Below are positions 1 to 6,935 of a DNA stretch of 11,405 nucleotides, piece after piece. The number at the start of each line of letters is the position of its first letter. Within the stretch, counting starts at the first letter, position 1. A model generated the notes under the pieces. It did not search any database. It was given only the letters and a program-made list of their open reading frames with translations, and was not told the DNA's origin. The stretch is from NCBI GenBank assembly GCA_964461715.1, contig CAYWVR010000058.1, forward strand, positions 1 to 11,405, given 5' to 3'. The stretch comes from CAYWVR01 sp964461715. GTDB lineage: Bacteria > Planctomycetota > Phycisphaerae > FEN-1346. A program made the position numbers and the translations under genes.

Positions 1-153
1 CTGTTCATTCTACCCAACGCAAACGAGTGTCCAAGCTATCCCTGGGGCGGGAGAGCCGCGTCAACCCGAAACCGGGCGTCTCGACAAAAGCTTGAAAAGT
101 GGTGCGGGGAGGGGCACACTGGGAACCTGCGCATGCCCCGGCGAAGGGAGCCT
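1..153. other. Leader region upstream of the aldo/keto reductase
   Basis: No gene is supported here. TTGAAA at 92-97 could be a -35 box, but the hexamer 17 nt later (CACACT) is a poor -10. GGGGAGGGG at 106-114 is SD-like but lies too far from either candidate start. The true promoter may be outside the window. Confidence 0.4.
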
Positions 154-1125
154 ATGGACACGACGACCCTCGGACGCAGCGGCCTCCGCGTCAGCCGCCT
201 CTGTCTCGGGACGATGAACTTCGGCACGCATACGTCGCCCGACGACGCCAAGACCATCCTCGACCGCGCCCTCGACGCCGGCGTCCACTACATCGACACG
301 GCCAACGGCTACCCGTCCCACGAGAAATCGGGCCTCACGGAAGAGATCATCGGCGAGTGGATCGAGGACCGCGGGAACCGCGACCGCATCGTCCTCGCCA
401 CGAAGGTCTACGGAAAGATGGGGCCCGGTCCGAATGATCGCGGCCTCTCGGCCTACAACATCCGCCAGGCGTGCGAGGCCAGCCTCCGCCGTCTCCGCAC
501 GGACCGCATCGACCTCTACCAGATGCACCACGTCGACCGGTCGGTCCCCTGGGACGAGATCGCGGGGGCCATGGATGTCCTCATTCGCCAGGGCAAGATC
601 CTGTACGTCGGCAGCTCGAACTTCGGCGGGTGGCACATCGCCACGGCCTGTCAGGAGATGGCCCGCCGCGGCATGGTGGGCCTCGTGAGTGAGCAGTCGA
701 AATACAGCCTGGCCGTGCGGCAGGCGGAGCTGGAGGTCGTCCCCGCGTGTCGCCACTACGGCCTCGGGCTTGTCCCGTATAGCCCGCTGGCGGGGGGCTT
801 GCTGGGCGGGGCCCTGGATCTGGAGGGCGACGAGGACCGCCGCGCCGACGAAGGGATGCGCCGGCGCGTCGAGCAGTGCCGCGACCGGCTCGAAGCCTAC
901 GATGACCTCTGCCGCGAGCTGGGCCACCCGCCCGCCCACGTGGCCCTGGCATGGCTTCTGGCGAGCCCGGCGGTGACGGCCCCCATTATCGGCCCGCGGA
1001 CGGTCGAGCAGCTCGAGGACGTGCTGGAGGTCCCCATGATTCGCCTCGATCGGGAGACGCTGGCGCGGCTCGATGAGATCTGGCCCGGCCCCGGCGGCGA
1101 AGCGCCGGAGGCATACGCGTGGTGA
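154..1125 (+). CDS. Aldo/keto reductase (NADP-dependent oxidoreductase)
   Basis: Cytosolic aldo/keto reductase, expected to reduce a sugar-derived or other carbonyl with NAD(P)H; the substrate is not predictable. The family N-terminus (TTTLGRSGLRVSRLCLGTMNFG-like strand) begins right after this ATG. The catalytic tetrad is visible; numbered from this start it is Asp48 in YIDTANGY, Tyr53 in the same motif, Lys84 in LATKVYG and His125 in LYQMHH. The C-terminal region has the cofactor-binding PIIGPRTVEQLED segment and ends in PEAYAW, a tail common in this subfamily. Length of about 323 aa is normal. An in-frame ATG lies 21 nt upstream at 133. I chose 154 because it fits the family start, although AAGGGAG (144-150) is only 3 nt away. 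No signal peptide is seen. It is followed after 58 nt by the secreted hydrolase-like gene on the same strand, suggesting a shared sugar-related role (inference). Confidence 0.93.
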   Translation: MDTTTLGRSGLRVSRLCLGTMNFGTHTSPDDAKTILDRALDAGVHYIDTANGYPSHEKSGLTEEIIGEWIEDRGNRDRIVLATKVYGKMGPGPNDRGLSAYNIRQACEASLRRLRTDRIDLYQMHHVDRSVPWDEIAGAMDVLIRQGKILYVGSSNFGGWHIATACQEMARRGMVGLVSEQSKYSLAVRQAELEVVPACRHYGLGLVPYSPLAGGLLGGALDLEGDEDRRADEGMRRRVEQCRDRLEAYDDLCRELGHPPAHVALAWLLASPAVTAPIIGPRTVEQLEDVLEVPMIRLDRETLARLDEIWPGPGGEAPEAYAW

Positions 1126-1172
1126 ATGGCAGGCATTGGGCAACGGCAGCAACGCACGGCCAAACAGCCCCC

Positions 1173-1178
1173 GGGAGG
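1173..1178 (+). promoter_or_regulatory. Ribosome binding site fixing the GTG start at 1184
   Basis: GGGAGG lies 5 nt before GTG at 1184. The reading frame is open upstream to an ATG at 1073 inside the aldo/keto reductase gene. The Shine-Dalgarno match and the signal peptide that begins at the GTG both argue for the later start. Confidence 0.7.
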
Positions 1179-1183
1179 CTCAC

Positions 1184-3685
1184 GTGAAACGTTCCTTTGA
1201 TACGGCTCTGGCTCTTCTCGTCCTGTGTGCCCCGACGCTTGGGGCGGCGCCCGCCCTCGTGGACCTCGGCGCGCAGGCGTTCCCGGGCGCCGAGGCCGCC
1301 GACGGCGGCCAGATTCTGCGCTTCGACATGGGCACGGATCGCGTCAACTGGAACCACGCCCGCTGGAGCGTCCTGAATCTCGGCGGCGAGCGCGACCTCT
1401 CCGCTCACGGCGGCGTGCGCCTGGAGGTCACGAGCCCGAAACCGCGCACCGACGCGGGCGTCTACCTCGCCCTGCGCGAGGCGGACGGGTCGTGGTACAT
1501 CCACGGCTGGGCCGCCGAGCTCGACGAGCCGGTTAACACCGGCGTCGCCCGTTTCCGCGACTTCCGCCTGGGCGAATGGTACTCGCCGCCCGACGGCAAG
1601 CATCACGACGAGAACGCGGTCTTCGACCCGGAGGCCGTCACGCATGTCGCCCTCGGGTGCGTCAATCCGCTGGGCGTGGGCGAGGTGGCCTTCACGGTCC
1701 GGGCCCTCGAGCTTGTGCCGGCCGAGGGCGCCGTGACCCCGAATGCCACGGTCCGCGTCTCCGGCAAGCTCCTTGCGATCAACGCGACGGAGACGGTGCC
1801 CGCGGGGCTCTTCGGTACGTATGCCATGCGCGACGGATCGAAGCTCGCGCGGTACCGCATGGCCATGCAGCGTCACCTCTTCGGCACGCCGAAGCACGCG
1901 AACCCCATCACGCACATGCAGGTCCATTGCTGGGGCGAACGGGTCCATAAGCCCATCCGCCTTGAGGAAGGGTGGCGGGAGCGGTGCGCGAAGGCCGCCC
2001 GCGGCTGGGCCGCCGCGGCCGCCGAAGCCGGCCAGGCGCTCTACGCAGAGTTCTGGAACGAGCCGTACCTGAACTGGGCCAACGCCAACCGCAAGGCCTT
2101 CAACCCGGCTCACTACGACGCGAGCCGAGCCGCCGAGGACGGTCCCGTGCACATCAAGACCGACGGGGCCGAGGCGCCGCACCTGCGGTGGACGAAAGAC
2201 TTCGAGGCGCCGCCCTGGAACTGGACCCGGTACGGACGCCGCGAGTGGCGACGTGGACGCGACGAGAAGGGCCGCGTCTATCCCGGCGAGCACGCCATGC
2301 CCTACGGCTGGTCGCCGCCGAAGTGGAAGCAGCATATCGAGAAATGGTGCCCGCCCGACGACGTCGCCGACGGCGAGACCTACACCGCCGAGGGTAAGAA
2401 CCTCACGGCCTTCACCCCTTGGCATCTTTACGACGAGACACAGTTCACGTACTGGTCGGGCGAGGGCATGCTCAAGATGTACGTCGAGCCGATGCAGGTC
2501 TTCGGCAAGGCCCTCAAGGAGGCCGACCCGAAGAGCGTGTTCTACGTCGGCTGGGGGTTCCGGCCGAGCGAGGACCACTGGGCCGGGTGGCACATGCTCT
2601 ACAAGCCCACCCTTGATGCCGCCATCGAATGGGCCGACGGCGTCCACGACCACGATTACGGCAGCGACCCGCTCAAGATGCCCGCCAACTACGAAGTGCT
2701 GGAGGCCTACGCCCTCGCCGCGCACGGCAAGTGGCTTACCTTCGTCAACACCGAGCAGGGGGCCCAGACCGATCCGCAGGCCTACCCGGAGGCGGGCGAG
2801 GTCTCGCGGCAGGGATACGAGGACCTCAACAAGTTCCAGTGGGCCGCGCGCAAGATGATGCACGCCCTCCGCTACACGCCCGACAAGGCCCGGGCGTTCA
2901 CGCACTTCGGCCACTGGTGGAGCGACCACGGGGAGGGGGTCCTCTTTGACATCCTCATCAACTTCCGCGGGCGGCTCGTCCATCTCGAATGCGACGATCC
3001 GCACGTCTATGCGGTCTGTGCCATCGACGGTACGGACCCGGAGAACCCGCGTCCGGAGTCGATGCCCGACCGGCGGGAGCTGGTCGTCGCGGTCCTCAAC
3101 AACAACGTGACGCCGAAGGAGATCACGATCGACGTCGCCGCGCCCGACGGCATGACGTTTACGGGCCAGGTTGTGGCCCGCTCGGTGGCCATGAAGGGGG
3201 AGGGCGGGCGGCCGAAGATGATCGAGGAGACGCTCGGGAAGGCGTCCGGGACATCGTACCCGTTGAAGCGCAAACTCGACCCCGCCCGTCTCGTCGCGAT
3301 CACGCTGCCCCTCGAAGGCGACCTCGGCGCCGAGCCGCAGGTCCGCCGCCGCCAGTTCTTCGGCAAGACGATCCTCGCCGACGTTGCGCCGAAGACGCCC
3401 GTGGCCGAGACGATCGTCCTCGACGCAAAGGCCCTGGCCGGGGCCAAGCGGGCATGGGTCAAGTTCGTCGCCCAGCGTCTGGGCGAAGGGGAGGGCACGG
3501 TCACGGTGGGCGGCCGGACGTATCCGCTGCCGAGCGCGATCACCCCCGAGAACGCCCCGTGGATTCGCATCCTGCCGATCGACGTCGCGCTTCTGGCGCG
3601 GGAGACATCGCTCGTCTTCAAGGCGTCCGACGGGCGGGTCGGGTACCTGCTGGGCATGAGCAGCATCGTGGTGGAGGGGGACTGA
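1184..3685 (+). CDS. Secreted glycoside hydrolase-like protein (putative clan GH-A)
   Basis: About 833 aa. Residues 1-22 form a Sec signal peptide: KR, a hydrophobic stretch TALALLVLCAPTLG, then an Ala-rich cleavage zone GAAPA. No lipobox is seen, so the product is predicted to be exported. Residues ~25-180 look like a beta-sandwich, possibly carbohydrate-binding. Residues ~195-600 look like a TIM-barrel catalytic region with FWNEPY (Glu293, candidate acid/base, the NE motif typical of clan GH-A) and VNTEQG (Glu524, candidate nucleophile). The spacing of 231 residues between them is longer than usual for the clan; residues ~310-430, rich in Trp and charged residues, may be an insertion. Residues ~600-833 look like C-terminal beta-sandwich domains (LVVAVLNNNVTPKEITIDV). 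The region recalls agarase/GH39-like enzymes, but I cannot place it in a CAZy family and the two glutamates are inferred from motif context. It sits between two oxidoreductases. Confidence 0.72.
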   Translation: MKRSFDTALALLVLCAPTLGAAPALVDLGAQAFPGAEAADGGQILRFDMGTDRVNWNHARWSVLNLGGERDLSAHGGVRLEVTSPKPRTDAGVYLALREADGSWYIHGWAAELDEPVNTGVARFRDFRLGEWYSPPDGKHHDENAVFDPEAVTHVALGCVNPLGVGEVAFTVRALELVPAEGAVTPNATVRVSGKLLAINATETVPAGLFGTYAMRDGSKLARYRMAMQRHLFGTPKHANPITHMQVHCWGERVHKPIRLEEGWRERCAKAARGWAAAAAEAGQALYAEFWNEPYLNWANANRKAFNPAHYDASRAAEDGPVHIKTDGAEAPHLRWTKDFEAPPWNWTRYGRREWRRGRDEKGRVYPGEHAMPYGWSPPKWKQHIEKWCPPDDVADGETYTAEGKNLTAFTPWHLYDETQFTYWSGEGMLKMYVEPMQVFGKALKEADPKSVFYVGWGFRPSEDHWAGWHMLYKPTLDAAIEWADGVHDHDYGSDPLKMPANYEVLEAYALAAHGKWLTFVNTEQGAQTDPQAYPEAGEVSRQGYEDLNKFQWAARKMMHALRYTPDKARAFTHFGHWWSDHGEGVLFDILINFRGRLVHLECDDPHVYAVCAIDGTDPENPRPESMPDRRELVVAVLNNNVTPKEITIDVAAPDGMTFTGQVVARSVAMKGEGGRPKMIEETLGKASGTSYPLKRKLDPARLVAITLPLEGDLGAEPQVRRRQFFGKTILADVAPKTPVAETIVLDAKALAGAKRAWVKFVAQRLGEGEGTVTVGGRTYPLPSAITPENAPWIRILPIDVALLARETSLVFKASDGRVGYLLGMSSIVVEGD

Positions 3686-3694
3686 GCTCGCCCC

Positions 3695-4933
3695 ATGCGC
3701 GCCGTCACCTTCCACATCTCGGTGCCGAAATGGGTGGTGTGCAAGGCCCTGGGGCGGTTCTGGCGCGGCGTGTTCTGGAGCCGCCTCTCGACGCTCGGCC
3801 TGCGTGACATGCCCGATCTGCCGCTCCCCGGCGATGACTGGGTCCGCATGCGGCCGCGGCTGGGGGGCATCTGCGGCAGCGACGTCGAGTTGGTCACTCT
3901 GGGTTCGCCGCCAGACTACTTCGGGCGCGGCTTGATCATCGAGCCGATCGTCGTCGGGCACGAAAACGTTTCGGAGGTCGTCGAGCGCGGCCCGGACGCG
4001 GGCGGCGTGGAGGGAGGTGTCCGCTACAACGTCGACCCGATCGTCGCGTGCCGGGCGCGGGGCCTGGAGCTCTGTCGCTCGTGCCGCGCGGGACAGTTCT
4101 CGGCGTGCTGGAACGTAGCGGAGGCGGAGCCGCACCTCGGCTTTTCGGTGGGGCACTCGGCCCCGTTGGGCGGGTCGTGGGCGGACGCCTTCGTCGCGCA
4201 CAAATCGCAGCTCGTGCCCGTGCCGCCCGAACTCTCGGACGAGCAGGCGGTGCTCGTCGACCCGCTTTCCTCGAGCGTCCACACGGTGCTCCGCCGGCCG
4301 CCGACGGCCGAGGACCAGGACGTGCTGGTCTTCGGGTGCGGGCTGATTGGCCTGGGCATCATCGAGTTCCTTCGGGCGTGGGGTTTCAAGGGACGGGTCC
4401 TCGCGACGGCTCGACACCCCTTCCAGAAGGCGCTCGCCCTCGGGTTCGGGGCGGACGAGTGCTGGGACCGGGCGGACCTCGCCCGGCAGAACCTCATCCG
4501 CCGCATCGCCGACCTGTACGGCCTTCCGCCCGTCAAGGGCACGGCGGGCAAGCCCCTCGTCCTGGGCGGTGTGGACCTGGTGTACGACGCGGTGGGGGTC
4601 CGCGCGAGCGTGGAGGACGCGCTGCGCGTCACCCGGCCGCAGGGCACCGTCGTCATCGTCGGGATGGGGCATCCGCGGTGGGTGGACTGGGACCCCCTGC
4701 CGCACAAGCAGCTCACGGTGGTGGGGGTGCACGGGCGGGGGCTGGAGGACTGGAAGGGCGGACGCGTGCACACCTATCGGATCGTGCACGAACTGATGGC
4801 CGCGGGTCGCTTCCCCGCCGGGAAACTCCTGACGCACGTTTTCGCCCTGGACGACTACCGCCGGGCCATGGAGGTCCTCACGCACAAGGGCCCGCACGCC
4901 GCGGTGCACGGGGCGTTTCGGGTTGAAACGTGA
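3695..4933 (+). CDS. Zinc-dependent medium-chain alcohol/sugar dehydrogenase
   Basis: Medium-chain dehydrogenase/reductase of the threonine/glucose dehydrogenase type, 412 aa and cytosolic. It should oxidise an alcohol or sugar hydroxyl with NAD(P)+ at a catalytic zinc. Visible are the catalytic-zinc Cys60 in GGICGSD and His89-Glu90 in VVGHEN, a structural-zinc lobe with Cys119, Cys127, Cys130 and Cys138 (first Cys displaced by a longer loop, ACRARGLELCRSC), and the Rossmann motif GCGLIGLG at 214-221. The N-terminus is longer than usual: about 20 extra residues rich in Trp and Arg (KWVVCKALGRFWRGVFWSR) precede the first catalytic Cys, whereas most relatives have this Cys near position 40-46. 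I recall this as a recognised subfamily feature. The start is 9 nt after the hydrolase stop and the best SD-like GGAGGGGG is 14 nt upstream, so translational coupling is likely. The gene ends 3 nt from the convergent DUF433 gene. Confidence 0.92.
   Translation: MRAVTFHISVPKWVVCKALGRFWRGVFWSRLSTLGLRDMPDLPLPGDDWVRMRPRLGGICGSDVELVTLGSPPDYFGRGLIIEPIVVGHENVSEVVERGPDAGGVEGGVRYNVDPIVACRARGLELCRSCRAGQFSACWNVAEAEPHLGFSVGHSAPLGGSWADAFVAHKSQLVPVPPELSDEQAVLVDPLSSSVHTVLRRPPTAEDQDVLVFGCGLIGLGIIEFLRAWGFKGRVLATARHPFQKALALGFGADECWDRADLARQNLIRRIADLYGLPPVKGTAGKPLVLGGVDLVYDAVGVRASVEDALRVTRPQGTVVIVGMGHPRWVDWDPLPHKQLTVVGVHGRGLEDWKGGRVHTYRIVHELMAAGRFPAGKLLTHVFALDDYRRAMEVLTHKGPHAAVHGAFRVET
4914..4930. terminator. 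Short perfect inverted repeat between convergent gene ends
   Basis: CGTTTC - GGGTT - GAAACG is a perfect 6-bp stem with a 5-nt loop, occupying the last codons of the dehydrogenase just before its stop. The convergent DUF433 gene ends at 4937, so transcripts from both sides would form it. There is no T-tract on either strand, so a role as a weak bidirectional terminator or a 3'-end stabiliser is only an inference. Confidence 0.3.
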
Positions 4934-4936
4934 AGG

Positions 4937-5215
4937 TCAGGTGGCCAAGTGCCGGAAGCGGTGGCGGCCCACCTCAACCACGATGAAGGCGTCATGCCGC
5001 TGGTCCTCCGAGTCGGCATGGAAATCCCGCGTGATCTCCTGGATGGTGTGCCCCCGATGAAGGAGCTCCAGGACGTCGACGACGGGGATGCGCGTCCCCG
5101 TGACACAAGGCTTCCCGAAATGCACCTGGGGATCGACTGCCATGGGCTCGGCCACGGGTCCGACCTCCTGAGCCGATTCCCCGAGATGATGAACAAGGGC
5201 GTCAATATGCGTCAT
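4937..5215 (-). CDS. DUF433-family small protein with DUF5615-like tail (possible antitoxin-toxin fusion relic)
   Basis: 92 aa. Residues ~25-66 match the DUF433 pattern: VDPQVHFGKPCVTGTRIPV followed by DVLELLHRGHTIQEITRDF, a short winged-helix-like domain found in antitoxins of PIN-type systems. A normal DUF433 protein continues with a helix of the type LTEEDIRAALAYA. Here that is replaced by HADSEDQRHDAFIVVEVGRHRFRHL, whose second half resembles the end of DUF5615 PIN-like toxins (pattern GAFVVVEPGRxRxRxLP). DUF5615 genes usually follow DUF433 genes, so an in-frame deletion joining the two is the simplest explanation (inference from remembered family patterns). The ATG at 5215 is 14 nt after the mtnA stop; the nearest SD-like GAGG is 12 nt upstream. 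An internal ATG at 5143 starts directly at the DUF433 core and is an alternative. No separate toxin gene is present. Confidence 0.75.
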   Translation of the reverse strand: MTHIDALVHHLGESAQEVGPVAEPMAVDPQVHFGKPCVTGTRIPVVDVLELLHRGHTIQEITRDFHADSEDQRHDAFIVVEVGRHRFRHLAT

Positions 5216-5229
5216 ACTGCCGATGGGCC

Positions 5230-6276
5230 TCAGCCCACCATCGCCCGGATCGCCTCGGCGTCGGGTCGCTCGATCAGGCCCTTTTCGGTGACGATGCCGG
5301 CGACCAAATCCGCCGGGGTCACGTCGAAGGCGGGGCAGTAGACAGCGGCCCCCTCGGGGGCGGTGCGGCGGCCGAAGCCGTCGGTCACCTCCTCGGCCCC
5401 GCGCTGCTCGATGGGAATGTCCTCGCCCGAGGCGATCGCCAGGTCGAACGTCGACGACGGGGCCGCCACGTAGAACGGAATCCCGTGGTGCTTCGCCAGG
5501 ATGGCCACCGTGTAGGTGCCGATCTTGTTGGCGACGTCGCCGTTGGCGGCAATGCGGTCGGCGCCGACGAGGACGAGGTCCACGCGTCCCTCGCGCATCA
5601 CGACGCCGGCCATGTTGTCGCAGATCAGGGTGCAGTCGATGCCCGCCTGCTGGAGCTCCCACATCGTCAGCCGCGCCCCTTGAAGGAGCGGCCGCGTCTC
5701 GTCGGCGAAGACGTGGAACCGGCGTCCCTTCTCGTGGGCCCGGTACAGGGGCGCCAGGGCCGTCCCGTACTCGGCCGTCGCCAGGCTCCCGGCGTTGCAG
5801 TGCGTCAACACCCCGCACCCGTCGGCGATGAGGGGCTGGCCGTGGTCGCCGATGCGGGCGCACATTTCGGCGTCCTCCTCGCGGATGGCCTTGGCCTCGG
5901 CGAGCAGCGTCTCCTTGATCTCGCGGGGCGCCCGGGCGCGGCACTCGAAGGCCACGCGGCGCATCCGGTCGAGGGCCCAGAAGAGGTTCACGGCGGTGGG
6001 GCGGCTGGTGGCCAGGTAGCGGCAGGCCTCCTCAACCGAGCGCAGGAGGTCGTCGGCGGAGTCCTCCGGCGCCTCCCGGACCGCCACGACGACGCCCATC
6101 GCCGCGGCCACCCCGATGGCCGGCGCCCCACGGACGCGGAGCGTCTTGACGGCCTCCCACACCTCCTCGACCGTCTCCAGGGGGATGACGACGTGCTCGC
6201 TGGGGAGGCGGGTCTGGTCGATGATGTGAGGGCGCCCCTCCAGGCCGCCTTCCCACCGGACGGTCGGCTCAGGCAT
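5230..6276 (-). CDS. mtnA: S-methyl-5-thioribose-1-phosphate isomerase
   Basis: Methionine-salvage enzyme converting 5-methylthioribose-1-phosphate to 5-methylthioribulose-1-phosphate; cytosolic, 348 aa, normal length for the family. Visible family motifs are RGAPAIGVAAAMG (49-61), SRPTAVNLFWAL (91-102), GVLTHCNAGSLAT with the catalytic Cys160, FADETRPLLQGARLT, and VLVGADRIAANGDVANKIGT with the catalytic Asp240. The related eIF2B-alpha-like regulatory proteins lack this full set, so MtnA is the best call. Its ATG lies inside the end of purE: the 8 nt ATGCCTGA serve as start of mtnA and stop of purE, implying translational coupling. The DUF433 gene follows 14 nt downstream. No other methionine-salvage gene is in the window. 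Confidence 0.96.
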   Translation of the reverse strand: MPEPTVRWEGGLEGRPHIIDQTRLPSEHVVIPLETVEEVWEAVKTLRVRGAPAIGVAAAMGVVVAVREAPEDSADDLLRSVEEACRYLATSRPTAVNLFWALDRMRRVAFECRARAPREIKETLLAEAKAIREEDAEMCARIGDHGQPLIADGCGVLTHCNAGSLATAEYGTALAPLYRAHEKGRRFHVFADETRPLLQGARLTMWELQQAGIDCTLICDNMAGVVMREGRVDLVLVGADRIAANGDVANKIGTYTVAILAKHHGIPFYVAAPSSTFDLAIASGEDIPIEQRGAEEVTDGFGRRTAPEGAAVYCPAFDVTPADLVAGIVTEKGLIERPDAEAIRAMVG

Positions 6277-6787
6277 GGCCGCGCCTCACCCTCTGGTCGG
6301 CCTCGGTGACGGCCTCGGCCATCTTGGCCTTGTAGGCGACGACCGCCTCGTGCATGGCCTCGTCGCCGGTGGCCAGAATCTGGGCTGCCAGCACCGCCGC
6401 GTTGTGGGCCCCGGTTGACCCGATGGCCACGGTTGCCACGGGCACGCCTCGCGGCATCTGGACGGTCGAAAGCAGGCTGTCGAGGCCCCCCAGGTCCCGC
6501 GTGGCCATGGGCACGCCGATGACGGGCAGGGGCGTGAGACCGGCCATGACGCCCGCCAGATGGGCGGCCTTGCCGGCGGCGGCGATGATGACCTTCAGGC
6601 CCCGCCCCGCGGCCGTCGTGCCGTACTCGTGGGCCGCCTCGGGCGTCCGGTGGGCTGAGATGACCCGCACCTCGTACCCGATGCCGAACTCTTCGAGCAC
6701 CTTGAGGCACGGCTCCAGCGCTTCGAGGTCCGAATCGCTGCCCATGACGATGCCGACTTGGGCCTTCCGACTGGCGTTGGCGCTCAC
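6269..6787 (-). CDS. purE: 5-(carboxyamino)imidazole ribonucleotide mutase (PurE)
   Basis: Purine-biosynthesis enzyme interconverting N5-CAIR and CAIR; cytosolic octamer in characterised relatives. The product is 172 aa, the usual size. Motifs seen are VGIVMGSDSDLE (substrate phosphate loop, 11-22), VISAHRTPE with the catalytic His46, IIAAAGKAAHLAGVMAG (68-83), GLDSLLSTVQMPRGVPVATVAIG and NAAVLAAQIL. The SAHRTP and GKAAHL motifs point to the class I mutase rather than the animal-type class II carboxylase. The start is GTG at 6787, chosen because AGGAGG sits exactly 7 nt upstream and a good promoter lies just before it; the frame is open far upstream, but that is antisense to the kinase. It overlaps mtnA by 8 nt. 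The usual partner purK is absent from the window. Confidence 0.96.
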   Translation of the reverse strand: MSANASRKAQVGIVMGSDSDLEALEPCLKVLEEFGIGYEVRVISAHRTPEAAHEYGTTAAGRGLKVIIAAAGKAAHLAGVMAGLTPLPVIGVPMATRDLGGLDSLLSTVQMPRGVPVATVAIGSTGAHNAAVLAAQILATGDEAMHEAVVAYKAKMAEAVTEADQRVRRGHA

Positions 6788-6794
6788 CTGCGAG

Positions 6795-6800
6795 CCTCCT
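6795..6800 (-). promoter_or_regulatory. Strong ribosome binding site of purE
   Basis: On the minus strand a full AGGAGG is followed by 7 nt and then GTG at 6787. This decides the purE start among many open-frame alternatives. Confidence 0.85.
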
Positions 6801-6818
6801 AAGGAACCTGCGGGCGCG

Positions 6819-6847
6819 AGTATAGGGGAGGGCGTCCCGGCCGTCAA
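6819..6847 (-). promoter_or_regulatory. Sigma-70-type promoter of the purE-mtnA-DUF433 operon
   Basis: Minus strand: -35 TTGACG (6847-6842), a 17-nt spacer, and -10 TATACT (6824-6819). Each hexamer matches the consensus at 5 of 6 positions and the spacing is optimal. Transcription would begin near 6812, giving a leader of about 25 nt that contains the AGGAGG site. The leader is too short for a purine riboswitch. Confidence 0.72.
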
Positions 6848-6884
6848 GCGCCGCCCGAGTTGGCGCATAAACGCAACGCGGCAT

Positions 6885-6912
6885 TTGACTTCCGCGAGAA
6901 ATGTTGTATTTT
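6885..6912 (+). promoter_or_regulatory. Candidate sigma-70-type promoter of the two-component operon
   Basis: Plus strand: TTGACT (6885-6890, 5 of 6), a 16-nt spacer, then TATTTT (6907-6912, 4 of 6). The A/T-rich patch stands out from the GC-rich surroundings and lies 24 nt before the first usable ATG of the kinase. The -35 is good and the -10 mediocre. It diverges from the purE promoter, with 37 bp between the two -35 boxes. Confidence 0.45.
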
Positions 6913-6918
6913 TACAAC
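6903..6918. promoter_or_regulatory. Perfect palindrome over the putative kinase -10 (candidate operator)
   Basis: GTTGTA - TTTT - TACAAC is a perfect 6+6-bp inverted repeat with a 4-nt centre. It covers the candidate -10 box of the kinase operon. It could be a repressor operator; if transcription starts upstream of it, it would instead be a small hairpin in the leader. The binding protein is unknown. Confidence 0.4.
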
Positions 6919-6935
6919 GCAGATTCGGCCCGAGG

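Noticed and set aside
92..120. Possible sigma-70 promoter before the aldo/keto reductase
   Set aside because: TTGAAA is acceptable as a -35, but the -10 at the right distance (CACACT) matches only 3 of 6 positions.
986..4909. Very long minus-strand open frame (1307 codons) opposite the hydrolase and dehydrogenase genes
   Set aside because: The translation is low-complexity Arg/Val/Pro/His-rich without any domain, as expected for the antisense of GC-rich genes. The plus-strand genes have clear motifs, RBS sites and a signal peptide.
6564..6610. Unusual PurE motif GKAAHLAG instead of the E. coli GGAAHLPG
   Set aside because: This variant is, as far as I recall, common in many bacterial class I PurE proteins and the catalytic His46 motif is intact, so it is not evidence of a new function.
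6788..6818. Purine riboswitch or PurR-type leader control of purE
   Set aside because: The predicted leader is only about 25 nt and has no aptamer-sized structure.
6861..6875. Possible sigma-54 (-24/-12) promoter TGGCGC...CGCAA upstream of the kinase
   Set aside because: The distance between the GG and GC doublets is 9 nt instead of 10 and the flanking bases fit poorly.
6354..6935. N-terminal extension of the kinase frame across purE
   Set aside because: It is antisense to purE, has no domain, and lies upstream of the putative kinase promoter. The GAF domain begins only after 6936.
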